A stretch of DNA of 64,000 bases, taken from NCBI RefSeq assembly GCF_000283155.1, contig NW_004454217.1:3063799-3127798 (forward strand), read 5' to 3'. Below are positions 9,316 to 20,620 of this stretch, in pieces (position 1 is the first letter of the stretch; each line of letters starts with the position of its first letter). This DNA is from Ceratotherium simum simum. Lineage: Eukaryota; Chordata; Mammalia; Perissodactyla; Rhinocerotidae. The translations under genes were made by a program, and so were the position numbers. The notes under the pieces are model-generated. The model ran no database searches, was not told the origin of the DNA, and saw nothing but the letters and a program-made list of their open reading frames with translations.

Positions 9316-11020
9316 TTAAAAAAAAAAAACAACCTTCATATAGTAAAATTCACTCTTTGTGGTGTACAGTTCTATAGGTTTTGACAAATGCATAGAGTAA
9401 TATATCCGCCACCACAGTACCATACAGAGTAGTTTCATCACCATAAAAATTCCTTTGTGCAGGTGCTGGCCCAGTGGCATAGTGGTCAAGTTTCTGTGCT
9501 CCGCTTTGGCGACCCGGGGTTGGCAGGTTCACATCCTGGGCGCGGACTGACGCACCGCTTGTCAAGCCACGCTGTGGCGGCGTCCCATGTAAAGCAGAGG
9601 AAGATGGTCATTGATGTTAGCCCAGGGCCAATCTTCCTCAGCAAAAAGAGGAGGATTGGCAACAGATGTTAGCTCAGGGGTGGTCTTCCTCACACAAAAG
9701 ATAATAAAATAAAAAATTCCTTTGTGCAATCTCTTTACCATCGATCTCTCCTCCTTCTCCAAACCCCTCGGCAAGTACAGATCTTTTTTCTGTTCCAAAA
9801 ACTTAGCCTTTTCCAGAATATTATATAAATGCAATCACAAAATATGTAGCCTCTTGGGTCTGACTTATTTTCTTTAGTAGATTACATTTGAGACTCATAT
9901 TTGTTGCTGTGTAAATCAATAGTTCACTCCATTGTATGAATGTATCATAGATTTTTATAATCCGTTCACCTGTTAAAGGACATATGACTTGTTTCTAAAT
10001 TTTAGAGTTTATGAATAAAGCTGATTCAAATATCTACATACAGGTTATTGAATGAGCATGAGTCTTCAATTCACTTGGGTAATAATAGTGTCATTGCTGG
10101 ATTGTATTGTTAAAGTATGTTTAACCTTATAAGAAACTACCAAATTATTTTTCTAAAGTCACTGTACCATTTTCACAAGCAATGGAAATGTTCTCTTTGC
10201 TCTGCATCCTTGATAGTACATGATATTGTCATTGTATTTTTCTTAGTCATTTTAGTAGTTGTTTAGAGGTTTCTCGGTATGATTTTAATATGCATGTCTT
10301 TAATGATTTTGAGCATCTTTTCATATGCTTATTTGACATCTATATATCTTCTTTGAGAAAATGTCTCTTCAGACATTTTGTCCATTTTCTAGTTGGGCTT
10401 TTTGTTATTGTTGATGAATTTTGGAGTTCATTTTATATTCTGGATAAAATTCACATCAGATAAGTAACATATGGATATTTTCCACAGACTTTGGCTTGCC
10501 TTTCCCTTACCTTGGAATTTCACAGCAAAAAATTTTAAGTGTGATAAAGTCCAATTCATCAATTGAATTAGTTCTTTTTTATCTATCATGCTTTGGATGT
10601 CATGTATAAAAACTCATTGTAAAATTCAAAGTCATGAGATTTCCTATTTTTTTCTAAAAATTGTGTAATTTTGTCTTTTATATTTAGGTCTAAATCCATT
10701 TAGAGTCAATTTTTATATGAAGTGAGAGGTATGTGTCAAGATTCATTTTATTTTAATGTGGAATACACAAGTTCCAGCACCATTTATTGAAAAGAGTATC
10801 ATTTGGCAACTGAATTTTGAGTGAAACTTTGAAAAAAATCAGTTGGCTATATTCGTGGGGATCTATTATTGGATCTCTATTCTATTCCAGTATCAATCTG
10901 TCTTTCCTTGGCCAATTTGATACTATCTTGATTAGCGTAGTTTTATAGTAAGACTTGAAATAAGTTAGTATGAATCTTCCAAACTTCTTTTACTTTTTGA
11001 GAACTAACTAAATAAATAAT
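9316..11020 (-). mobile_element. Old LINE-1, 3' part
   Basis: Its low-coordinate end matches the reverse complement of an old L1 3' UTR (TGGTGTACAGTTCTATAGG; TTTCATCACCATAAAAATTC). Higher up are ORF2-region relics such as TGAGCATCTTTTCATATGC, TTTTGTCCATTTTCTAGTTGG and ACAGACTTTGGCTTGCC. All frames are broken. An ERE at 9462-9711 splits it. It is probably L1MA/L1MB-age, though this is a judgement from sequence feel and not an alignment. Confidence 0.85.
9462..9711 (+). mobile_element. ERE SINE nested in L1
   Basis: Head GGTGCTGGCCCAGTGGCATAG, B-box region (GGTTGGCAGGTTCACATCC), middle CATGTAAAGCAGAGGAAGATGG and two copies of the TTAGC(C/T)CAGGG module, then an A-rich tail. It is flanked by a perfect 17-bp target duplication AAAAATTCCTTTGTGCA at 9445-9461 and 9712-9728, and both flanks are L1 3' UTR. 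The SINE therefore inserted into the L1. Confidence 0.95.
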
Positions 11021-11079
11021 AGAATCTAAGTCTACTTAGATTAATATTAATAATATTAAATTGTTTCATCCGTAGTGTT

Positions 11080-13330
11080 AAGTACCTATAACAGTATATT
11101 CCCAATTCCTCCCTTCCATCCTTTTTATTGTTATATATTTTGCATATACATATACTATAATCACACTATAGCTTGATATATTTTTGCTTTCAACACTCAG
11201 TTATCTTTTAGGGCAAATAAAAATAAGAAGAAAAGATTTTATTTACCTTCATTGATTCTGTTTTCAACACTATTCTTTTCTTTGTATAGATCCAAGTTTC
11301 TTACTCATATCACATTCCTCTGCCTGAAGCACCCTCTTTAGAATATCTTGTAGCTTAGCTCTGCTGGCAATAAATTCTGATTTTTGTTTTTCTGAGAAAG
11401 TCCTCATTTCTCTTACATTTTTTGATGCATTGGGTAAGTAATTCTGGCTTAAGAGTGCTTTGCTTTCTTTTTAAAATCAGCAATTTAAAAATATCAATCC
11501 ATTGTCTTCTTGACTGCGTAGTTTCTGATGAGAAGACTGCTATAAATCTTATTCTTGATTGCTTTGTAAGTAATGTCTCTTTTTTTCCACTCTCTTCAAG
11601 ATTTTCTCTTTGTTTTCATTTTCAGCAGTTTGAATATGACAAGCATACAGAAGAGGCTTTTCCCTGTTGATATGCTTTCTTGTGTTTTGTTTTGTTAATT
11701 ATCCTGCTTGGTGTTCTGTAAGATACTTATATCTGTAGTTGGGTGTCTGTCATTAATTTTGGAAATTTCTTTGCCATTACTTCTTTACACATTTCTTCTT
11801 TCCCATTCTTCTTTCTCCTTCTGAGATGACAATTATGTGTCTATTAGATCATTTGATATTATTCCACAAGTGGTAAATATTCTGCTCTGTGATTTTCTTT
11901 TTGTTTCAGTTTGGATAATTCCTATTGACCTATCTTGGAATTCATTGATTCTTTCCTTGGTGGTGTTTAGTCTACTGATAAGCACAACAAAGACATTCAT
12001 CCCCTCTCTCATTGTTTTGTTTTGTTCTTCCCCGGTATTTCCACTTGGTTCTTTCTTATTATTTCCATTGCTTTGCTGAAATTACCTGTCTGATCATTCA
12101 TGTTTTCTACATTTTTTATTAGAGTCACTGACAAAGCATAGTTATTTTAAATTTCCTGTATATTGGTTCCAACATCTGTGACATACCTGAATGTAGTTCT
12201 GATGATACCTTTGTCTCTTCAGATTGTGTTTTCCTTGAGTTTTTGTAATGCCTTGTAACTTTTTGTTTGAAAGCTGGACATGAGAGTAGGCATTGAGATA
12301 GACAGACATATATAATATATGATATATAATATATAATATATAAATACATAATTTGTATTTATAAAATATATATTTGTACTTACGCATGTGCATGCCTTTC
12401 TTTCCAAAGGGGCACAAATGTGGGGTTGTTAGTTAATGAAGTTAGGATCTGGGGCTTAAAGTATTTTGTTACTATGGTTTCCTTCAGTATACCATAGGCT
12501 TCATATCCCTCTATACATTGGGTTTATGGTGTGGGCTAATTTGCAAGAGGGTTTTCCTCAATGTCTGCTCACCTGAGAGAATTAGTCTCTGCAGTACTTC
12601 CAATTGTATTCCACTGTTATTTTCATTTTTATCTTGATAGCCTGCAGGTAAGTGGAGTGGGAAGACAGCATTCTCTGACGTTTTAATTCATCCTGCAGGC
12701 TCTGTTTCCCTTTGTCTCAGGGCTTTGGTCTTTACAAGTGCTCCCTCCCCTCCTCTAGCTGTAGTCATCAATCTGGCATGCGTTCCTGTCCATGTCATGG
12801 GGGTAATACTAACACATCTCTCATCCCGCTCCCTTCCTCAGCTGCTGTAGATTTCCAAAAGCACCAATACAGTAATAGTTTTTGTTGTTCTTCCCTCTGT
12901 AGATTAAGTCTTTTTCTCCATAGTAGAGATAACAGAGATGGGTATACCATCTCCCCATAAGAGAGATACCAGTGGCTCTTCTTTTTCTCTCCCTGTCAGC
13001 ACCACAAGAGCAGTTTTCTCAGGATTCTATTCAACTTCTCCTGTGAGTGACTTCAGGGAATCCTGGAGGAAAAGCTCACAAAAGGGTGTGAACCCGCCTA
13101 TATCTGCATCTCTAGGAACTTCACACTATTGTGCTCTCCCACACTCACATTTTTTTAGCAATTCATTAAACTGTATCAGCTATATCTTCTTACTGGCTTA
13201 TGTGGCATCCTGTGGTGTCTGCTCCAGGGAAGCAAATGCTTAGATTGTGCTTCTCCCTGCAGGCATCTGTCCCCCACCCCCAAATTTTAGGTTACTTGAT
13301 TATTCTGTGACCTCTTTTCACTGATGGGTT
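11080..13330 (-). mobile_element. Old LINE-1 (L1M-type) 5' region
   Basis: Reverse-complement L1M 5'-region landmarks appear in order: AGATCCAAGTTTCTTACTC, CTTTAGAATATCTTGTAGC, TTTCAGCAGTTTGAATATGAC, ATCATTTGATATTATTCCAC and CATTGATTCTTTCCTTGG. A second, separately diverged copy of the same region lies at 37430-39990. With the 3' part at 9316-11020 this may be one internally deleted element or two adjacent ones. Open frames within it (such as 12938-13243) are not L1 proteins. Confidence 0.75.
12304..12372. repeat. AT-rich simple sequence
   Basis: Imprecise TATA/ATAT repeats inside the L1 block, continuing into TAAAATATATATTTG. Confidence 0.85.
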
Positions 13331-14199
13331 TGAGAAAAGTTACTAATTTCACTTATTTACAGTTTATATAACTAATTCTTGTTGTAAAAGTTGCAGTAAC
13401 GCTTCTAGTTCTCTACATCTCTGAACTAAAATGGTATGGTTGCTAATTTTTTTTGGAAACAAAAAAATTAGTTTTAGACTGGTAACCAGTTGTCTTTATA
13501 TTTACTTTTTATTTCCACAGCTAAAACTAGTTATGCAAATAAAAAGTTTTAATAAATTGATTCAGACTTTACTGTCTAATATGCTAGAAATACCAAAACA
13601 CACCTATTTTCGATAATATATATTTATATTTAAATGAAAAAATCAAATAAATTAGCAAAACTTTGAACTTTCACATTTGAATTACAGCTAAGGTTTTCTA
13701 ACTGGTTTGTTAATATTTTTCCCCTGCATGTGAAATGAACTTGGGTTAGGGTGGGAGTGTGAAGAGAAGAAGACTGGAAGAGAAATGATAATGGAATACG
13801 TGAGTATGATAAAAAAAGAGGTAACTAGACTTTTCAAAATAGTGATGTTTGATCTTAAGATGACCTTTTCAATTTGTAATCTGCTTAAAAATTTCCCCAA
13901 AACTGACCTAAAAACTCTCATTTTTATCCATAGTAAAGATATATATCTGCTCTTTCCAAAGTGACAAGGATTCAGTAAGAATTACTGTTGACTTTCCTTT
14001 TTTGGCTATTCCTGGAAAATATTTTTTCTCACAGTAGTAAAATAATAATAAATTCACATTCTTGCTAACATTTAACTTCCTCCCAACAAAATCAGTTTAT
14101 TCCAGGAAGGGAAATATTGATTAGTACAGAGTTTTGTGTATTTTGTCAAAAAATTAGCATATGCAAAGAAAGCAATGGATGAATGAATGGTCATAATTT
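13331..14199. other. Unassigned stretch
   Basis: No gene or repeat recognised beyond AT-rich sequence. Confidence 0.5.
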
Positions 14200-14640
14200 T
14201 GTGTGTAGAGATAGTGAAAATTTTAGTGTAACTGGACGTTGAATGCTTGTGTGTGGCCGGAGAAGAAGCTGAGAATGTGAGTCAGGCCAGATAAACGAGA
14301 ATCTTGTAAGCCAGGCTAAATAATTTGGCTCTTTTGTAACAGGCAAAAGGGAGCTAGAAAAGAGTTTGAATTGTCATAATATAGTTAAAATTTTTAAAAA
14401 GGTAATACTAGAAGAGACATAAAGATGTGGACTAAGGGGCAGACCCACAATTGGAGGGTTGTTGCAGTGCTATTGGCAAGAGAGAATAAGAGCCAAAAGT
14501 AGGACTCATCAATGTGTATGTGTAAATAGAATCAGATTCAGAAGATAATTTATAGATATGACTAATAAGATTCAGGTTCTGATTAAACATAGAGGGGTGA
14601 GCTTTGAAAATTCAGTGGATGATGAAGCCTAAAATTAATA
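14200..14640 (-). mobile_element. L2 LINE relic
   Basis: The plus strand reads like the reverse complement of L2 3' ORF sequence: 'AGGCCAGATAAACGAGAATC', 'TTGTAAGCCAGGCTAAATAA', 'GGAGGGTTGTTGCAGTGCTA'. Highly diverged, pre-eutherian LINE sequence with no open frame. Confidence 0.6.
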
Positions 14641-15178
14641 TCAAAAAAAGAAGGATGAAGGTTGAAGAACAGATTTTCTGAACTTTAAATCTATTTATTT
14701 CTAGGTACAATTTGGCAGCTCTTATACATGACCGTCTTATTCTGTTTTCAGGGACATTCCTTTGACTTTAACTTGCAAATCTCTTTAATTTTGTTGCTGT
14801 TGCTGTGTTTCCAAGAGCTATTTATGATTCATCAATTGATCCTTTCCCATAATATTCTACACTTGTTTATGTCTATGCAAACTATTTTCCTATCTTCCCT
14901 CGGACATTAAATGTGGTAATCTGTGAAATTTCTTCTGCACCTACAGTATACCTTTTTCTTTGGGGATTCCTTTTCGCTCTGACTGTTTTATTCTTTCTTA
15001 TTCAAATTGGATCATTTCCTCAAATGCCTGCTGATTCTCAGCTTATCTTTATATTTAAGAAGTAAATATTCAAAGGTGATTAGATTTCCTGGTTCATGAC
15101 CATTTGGAAGACTCACTGGCTTCATGGGGCAAAACAGACAGTGGACGGTTTTTTTAGTCTATAAAATATCAGTATTTG
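14641..15178. other. Unassigned stretch
   Basis: No gene or repeat recognised. Confidence 0.5.
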
Positions 15179-15512
15179 TGATACCAGCTCAAGACATGGT
15201 TGACATAAAGGAAGCCATATTGTAGAAAAGAAGCCCTATTGTAATTTTGAATGACCTCTGACTAACTAACCCAACTGGATATGCACCATCCAGGAGATCT
15301 AACTGCTCTGTATATTTCACAACCCCTGTTTATGCATGTACTTCCCAGCTGCGATAAGATGATAACTTTGTTCTTTTGAGTTCCTTAGGAATGTGATGAA
15401 CCCTGAAAAGAGAGTCTGTGCTGATAGCCATCACGAATGAAAGCTGAAAGATCTGGTGTGGCATTCCCAGTCTGTAACAACGTTCCTAACCCCCTCCCCT
15501 ATAACCCACCAG

Positions 15513-15522
15513 TCTATATAAC
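15513..15522 (+). promoter_or_regulatory. TATA-like box of the ERV1 solo LTR
   Basis: TCTATATAAC sits in the U3 part of the LTR, about 80 bp upstream of the polyadenylation signal, a normal U3-to-R arrangement. Whether it drives transcription now is not shown by the sequence. Confidence 0.6.
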
Positions 15523-15600
15523 TGCTGTAAGATTTTGTGCCCCCTTAAGATGGTTCTTTGAGACGTTAGTTGGCCATCTTCCCCCTTGTTAACAAGCTGT

Positions 15601-15606
15601 AATAAA
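15601..15606 (+). promoter_or_regulatory. Polyadenylation signal of the ERV1 solo LTR
   Basis: An intact AATAAA downstream of the TATA-like box, at the expected R/U5 position of the LTR. Confidence 0.65.
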
Positions 15607-15690
15607 CTGCCCCTTCTTTTCCACCATCTTGTCTGTTGACAATTGGCTTTTGTCTCACGGCGAACAGATTGTGCCCTTTGTGCAGTAACA

Positions 15691-18055
15691 TTTGGAGATA
15701 TTTTCTCTGATTTATTTTTCTTGACTTAGTTTCTCTGAACAAGAATTCTCCAACCTGAAGGCACATTTCCTGGACATAGAAGTTTTCAGACAAGTCAGGA
15801 GGGGCTGTGGCTAGTATCTAGACTTTCATTGGTCCCTCTTTATAGTCATGCAGTTCAACTCCCTTCTTTGATATACTTGGTAACCCAAAATTTCTGAAGC
15901 TCATTAGCAACCTTAAGGATAAATCTGCTCACCTCTTACCAGTAGTCCCATTAGCAAGGCTTTAAATTGGAGGTTACTATTTTCTAATAAAACATTTATC
16001 CCTACCCCTCCATTTCCTTTCAGTTTTCCAAACATTTTCTCTTTAATTTACTGACTTTTACTGTCCATTCTTTTGTTATCAGTGTTCTTGTAGGTCTCTA
16101 TATTTTCCATTTATTTTCTATCATTTGAATGTATTCTGGAGGGGTGGAAATGTTTATGTATGTGGTTAAATTGTGTTCACTTATTCCAAATATGCTATTG
16201 AATTTAGAAAATTCATTTATTTTCCAATTAAAACCTCAATTCAGCCTTTGAAAATGAGAGATTAGAGCATCTGCCCTACATATTTCAGAGGGCATTAGAT
16301 AATTATGATGATTATAAATATACAAATATGAACGTATTATTAAACATTCAGGTTAGTATTATCATGAAACAATCCATAAAAAAAACCTTTGTTTTTCAGC
16401 AGATGTGAATTAAGCTGCATTCTCAATTTGTGAAAAAAAGTATAAATCATATCAGCATGAGATGTTTATGGGTTTTCATAGAAGATGCGTGGCCTACATA
16501 GAAGCCACAGAAAGTTTTCCAGTGGAGATGTATTACCATGACTATCCCCAGAGCTTATGCGGTAAATTCCCCAGAGCCTTGTGCATAGCAAAGATAAAAA
16601 TAAAGGGTATCTATGATTTTATTACTAGGCTGTCACTATCTAATTCCACAGTCTTCTTTTCTCTCATAATTCCTGTTCAGATTAAAAAAAAAAAATTAGG
16701 ATTCAAAACTTGACAGAGGCTTAGTCTAATTTTGTAAAACATACATGTATAGGTTTTCTATTTATCTACCTACGTACCTGTCAATGTGCCTTGGGGGAAA
16801 GAAAAGAAGGAAACACATCAATATTTAACAAGGTTGACTTTAAATACTGGATTACTGTATGGGTAGTTTATATTTTTGTACTTTGTATTTTCTAAGTTTT
16901 CAAGTTTCTACAATGGCTACATATTTTATATTCAGAAAATAATTTATTATTTGTTTTTAGACTGGAGTTCAGCAGACACCAGACTGTCATGCCACAGAGA
17001 TGAAAAGCTCTAGTTATTGCTGTTTTTGGACATAATTTAACAAATTTTGAAAGATCTTCTCTCATGATTTACTAAATATTGACTTTAGTAAATCAATCAC
17101 TTGTGTATAAGCTTTTGGTTTCAAGTAGGTAGAAACAGCCTTGCAAAGAATTAATCATTTTTCTCTCAATCCCAGGGTGAGTTACAAGATATCCTAAATG
17201 ATGAGTAAAAAGATTGCTCTCATTTATTCTACTAAGAATGTATGGCTTATAACAAGAGAAAGGTTAGAAATAATTTTTGATTTTTCAGTTTTGGGGACCT
17301 AATATTCCTAAGAGTGGGTAACAATGAATAATGAGGGGAAAAACTTTCGCTTTCCTTAATGTTTTAACGTGATTTATTTAAATTTATTATGGGGAGTGGA
17401 GGAAAAGAAACTTGTACAGCGTAAGTAAAATAAAGAAAATACCATTACTTTGCACAAGCTTTTTTAATCTTTATAATTAATCTGTGGAAATCAACTGTTT
17501 CTTCACATGTATTGTTGAATGCTCCTTCAGCATTGCTCTCATTTTCAAACATTTTGCACAACAGTCACCACATCAGGGTCAAGTATAGTGATTCTTTGAA
17601 TCAAATTGAACAATCAAAGTGGTGAGCACTTAATGTACATAACCCAAAACGCAGCTTTGGGTTATGTAGCTTTCAAAATGGAAAACTATTTGTTTTGTTC
17701 CTACTTTAAAATCCATGAAATCTAAGAACAGGAAACACAACAATAAATAACGTCTCCAGATTTAAAATCAGAATAAGAGCAAATTCACACTTTAGTATCA
17801 AGTGCATTGCTTTATGTATTACTGTAAAGCAAGATCTCTGTTAAATAAGTTAATACATTTAAAGCACTAGAACTGTACCTATTTCTTGGAAAGCATTCAA
17901 TAAAAATGATCTATTTCCTCTAGCTCATATCATGTTAATTGTCATTGTTAATTTAATTTTTGATTGACAAAAGTGTTAGGATTTGTTCATTGTATGTTGA
18001 AAGCTAAAAATAATTAAATATCATAACTTCTGCCATGATAAAAGACAGTGAGATG
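15691..18055. other. Unassigned 2.4-kb stretch
   Basis: AT-rich DNA. The 83-codon frame at 16462-16713 has no recognisable domain and ends in a poly-A-encoded lysine run, so it looks incidental. No repeat family recognised. Confidence 0.45.
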
Positions 18056-18768
18056 GTGTGTAATAACGAATTTGGCTAGACTTTGCCACAGGTTCCCGGG
18101 AGGTAACATCTCAACCTTTGGAACTTTCCAAGAATAGGGGTACCTTTGTTAGTTGTAGTGGGGCCCTAAGATCACACCTGATAGTTCATGGTAACCAGGT
18201 GACTCAGGGTGGGGGCTGCTCACCCAGAAAGACCAACTGTGTAATTAGAGGGTTGAGGCTTCCAGCCCCATGATATCAGCCTGGCCTCCAGGGAGAGAAG
18301 AGAGACTGAAGATTAATCTGAACTATATGGCCAATGATTCAATCAATCAAGCCTACATATTGAAATTTCAATAAACTCTCTGGAAACAGAAGCTTGAGGG
18401 AGCTTCCTTGGTTGAAAATAATCTGCACATTGTCACACATCTATGTGCCAGAGGGTAACACATCCCTGAGAACAATGGAAGCTGCATTTTTGGAACCTTC
18501 CTAGATTTCGTCATTTGTATGCTTTTGCTATAATAAAACTGTAATTGTAAGTATAGTACTTTCCTGAATTTTGTGAGTCATTCTAGTGAGTTGTCAAACC
18601 CGAGGGGGTAAAGAGAACTCCCAAATATGTAGCCAGCTGGTGAGAAGTGACAGTGGCCTGGGGACCTCCCAACTTGTGGCTGATATCTGAAGTAAGGGGA
18701 CTCTTGTGGAGGACTGTGTCCTTCACCTGTGAAGTTTGGCCTAACTCTTTCTGATGTCAGAAATCAGG
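18056..18768 (+). mobile_element. Old LTR, probably ERVL-type
   Basis: It shows an LTR-like order: a G+C-richer U3 (GGTAACCAGGTGACTCAGGG), 'TGATTCAATCAATCAAGCC', AATAAACTCTC, a later AATAAAACTG (about 18533), then 'TGAGTCATTCTAGTGAGTTG' and 'GTGGCTGATATCTGAAGTAAGG'. This matches a recurring mammalian LTR pattern I associate with ERVL-type elements but cannot name. Borders are approximate and no target duplication was identified. Confidence 0.55.
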
Positions 18769-18974
18769 GCAGATGGAGATTCAATATCTTTTTGAGACAT
18801 CAGAAACTACTACCCACCCAAATTTTCCTTTTTCCCAAATCAGTCTTCAGTTTCCCCATTTGGTGTTAGAGAAATGTGTATTTTCTTTAGTAAATAGATA
18901 TGATTGCCTAATCTGATTTACTAATGGCCACAGTCTTTATTCCAGAGATGGAAAACCATGCCTATCTGCTTTTT

Positions 18975-19217
18975 TTTTTTTTTTTGAGGAAGATTGGCTC
19001 TGAACTAATACCTGTTGCCAATCCTCTTCTTTTTGCTGAGGAAGATTAGCTCTGAGCTAACATCTGTGCCCATCTTCCCCTATTTCCTATATAGGACGCC
19101 GCCACAGATGGCTTGATGAGTGGTGTGTAGGTCCATGCCTGGGATTTGCACCTGCTAACCCCAGGCCACTGAAGCGGAGCGCATGCACTTAACCACTACG
19201 CCTCTGGGCCAGTCCGT
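18975..19217 (-). mobile_element. ERE SINE
   Basis: Reverse-complement ERE: T-rich tail complement at the left, two copies of the GAGGAAGATT(G/A)GCTCTGA module, and the head at 19200-19217. It is flanked by a 12-13-bp target duplication CTATCTGCTTTTT at 18962-18974 and 19218-19230. Confidence 0.95.
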
Positions 19218-19230
19218 CTATCTGCTTTTT

Positions 19231-20245
19231 AAGGTGTTCCATATCAGGATTTCCTTAGATAGCCAGCCTCAAGATGACTCCAAAATCAGTCTGTCTCTAG
19301 ACTAATATCTCCCATCATTTCTCAATTCCAAGTCAGTATTGACAGAAAACAAAATTGAAGGGAAGGTAGAATTGAGATATTGAAAAACGATTCAGGAGAA
19401 AGGAAAAAAAATTAATGAATGAGATAAATATTTGTGCATGACTAATAAATTACCTATGAAGACAACTCTAAAAGTAAGCCTCAAAATTGTTTGAGACAAT
19501 GCAGCAGCATCTAAAAATTGCGTTCTTTTCTAATGATTCTATTTTGCATAGCATTTATTTTGATATTTAAATTCAAATGTGAGTAAACTCAATCTCAGTG
19601 CTTTATTATCATACATTATTTCAGTCTTTAAAACTCATTGGTAGATGAAAGACACAGAACCTGACTGGTGTTTACAATTCACTATAATAAGATCAAAAGT
19701 CAGGGCTTGAATATATTTCATATAATGGACGGGATCAAATCTAGTCTGTGCAATTATGTTTGGCCATCCTTAAAACCAGACTCTGAGACACTGTTAACTT
19801 TTATAGCAACAACGTATAATTTAAAGAGAACAAAAATACAGCATAAAATTGTTGGTTGCACACTAATGAAAGGGATAATGTTTTTTTGTATGTGATGAAA
19901 CGAAGCTCAAACAACAGAAAGATGTTCTATATGAAATTAACAATTTCATCTCTGATGCCAAAGCCACATAGATAGGTTTGCCTTGAGTAGTAGGCAGCAA
20001 AATGGAATTGCCCAAGTCTGTCCTTAAAATGATCATCCAGAGATTTCTCAAAGTTGTCTCATCGAAGAAGCCTTTGAATTTCCATATATTCATACAAACC
20101 ATCATGTAATGTACTAAAATGTTAATAAAATAAAATTATAGAAGTGTATGCTGTCATTCGATCATTCAACAGAGCTTCAAATGTATTTTGAGTGACTGCT
20201 GAGTTTGTTCTGTTTTGTTAATTTCTACACTCATTTGGAAGTTTC
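19231..20245. other. Unassigned stretch
   Basis: No recognised gene or repeat. Two unrelated open frames of 75-80 codons on opposite strands (19668-19895, 19863-20105) overlap and look incidental. Confidence 0.5.
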
Positions 20246-20250
20246 ATACT

Positions 20251-20615
20251 TATATTAATCTGCTGGGGCTACTATAACAAAATACCACAGACGGGATGGC
20301 TTAAACAACAGAAATTTATTTTCTCACCATTCTGGAGGTTAGAAGTCCCAGATCAAGGTGCCATCAGGATTGGTGTCTGGTGAGAGCTCTCTGTCTGGCT
20401 TGCTGACAGCCGTCTTCTTGCTGTGTCCTCAAAAAGAGAGAACTGTATGGTGTCTCTTCCTCTTCTTAAAAGGACACATCAGATTTGGGCCCCACATTTA
20501 TGACTTCATTTAACCTTAATGACCATCTCAAGGGCCCTATCTCCAAATACCATCACACTGGGGGGTTAGGGCTTCAACATACTAATTCCGGTGGGACACA
20601 ATTCCGTCCACAACT
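20251..20615 (-). mobile_element. MaLR solo LTR (MLT1/MST-like)
   Basis: Reverse complement of a mammalian apparent LTR retrotransposon LTR: GGCTTAAACAACAGAAATTT, TCACCATTCTGGAGGTTAG, AGATCAAGGTGCCATCAGG, CTATCTCCAAATACCATCAC and GGGTTAGGGCTTCAACATAC appear in order. A perfect 5-bp target duplication ATACT flanks it (20246-20250, 20616-20620), as expected for ERVL-related integrases. No internal sequence remains, so it is a solo LTR. Confidence 0.9.
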
Positions 20616-20620
20616 ATACT

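Larger units (their letters stand above)
15179..15690 (+). mobile_element. Solo LTR of a class I endogenous retrovirus (ERV1-like)
   Basis: A 512-bp unit beginning TGATACCAGC and ending GCAGTAACA (TG...CA), flanked by the 4-bp direct repeat TTTG at 15175-15178 and 15691-15694. A 4-bp duplication is usual for gammaretrovirus-like (class I) elements. Internal architecture is LTR-like: AAGGAAGCCATATTG near the 5' end, a CCCCTCCCCTATAACC stretch, a TATA-like box, then AATAAA about 85 bp later and a short U5. No gag, pol or env sequence flanks it, which points to loss by LTR-LTR recombination. Confidence 0.85.

Noticed and set aside
12938..13243. 101-codon open frame on the plus strand
   Set aside because: It lies inside the reverse-oriented L1M 5' region and its translation has no domain; a chance frame in repeat DNA.
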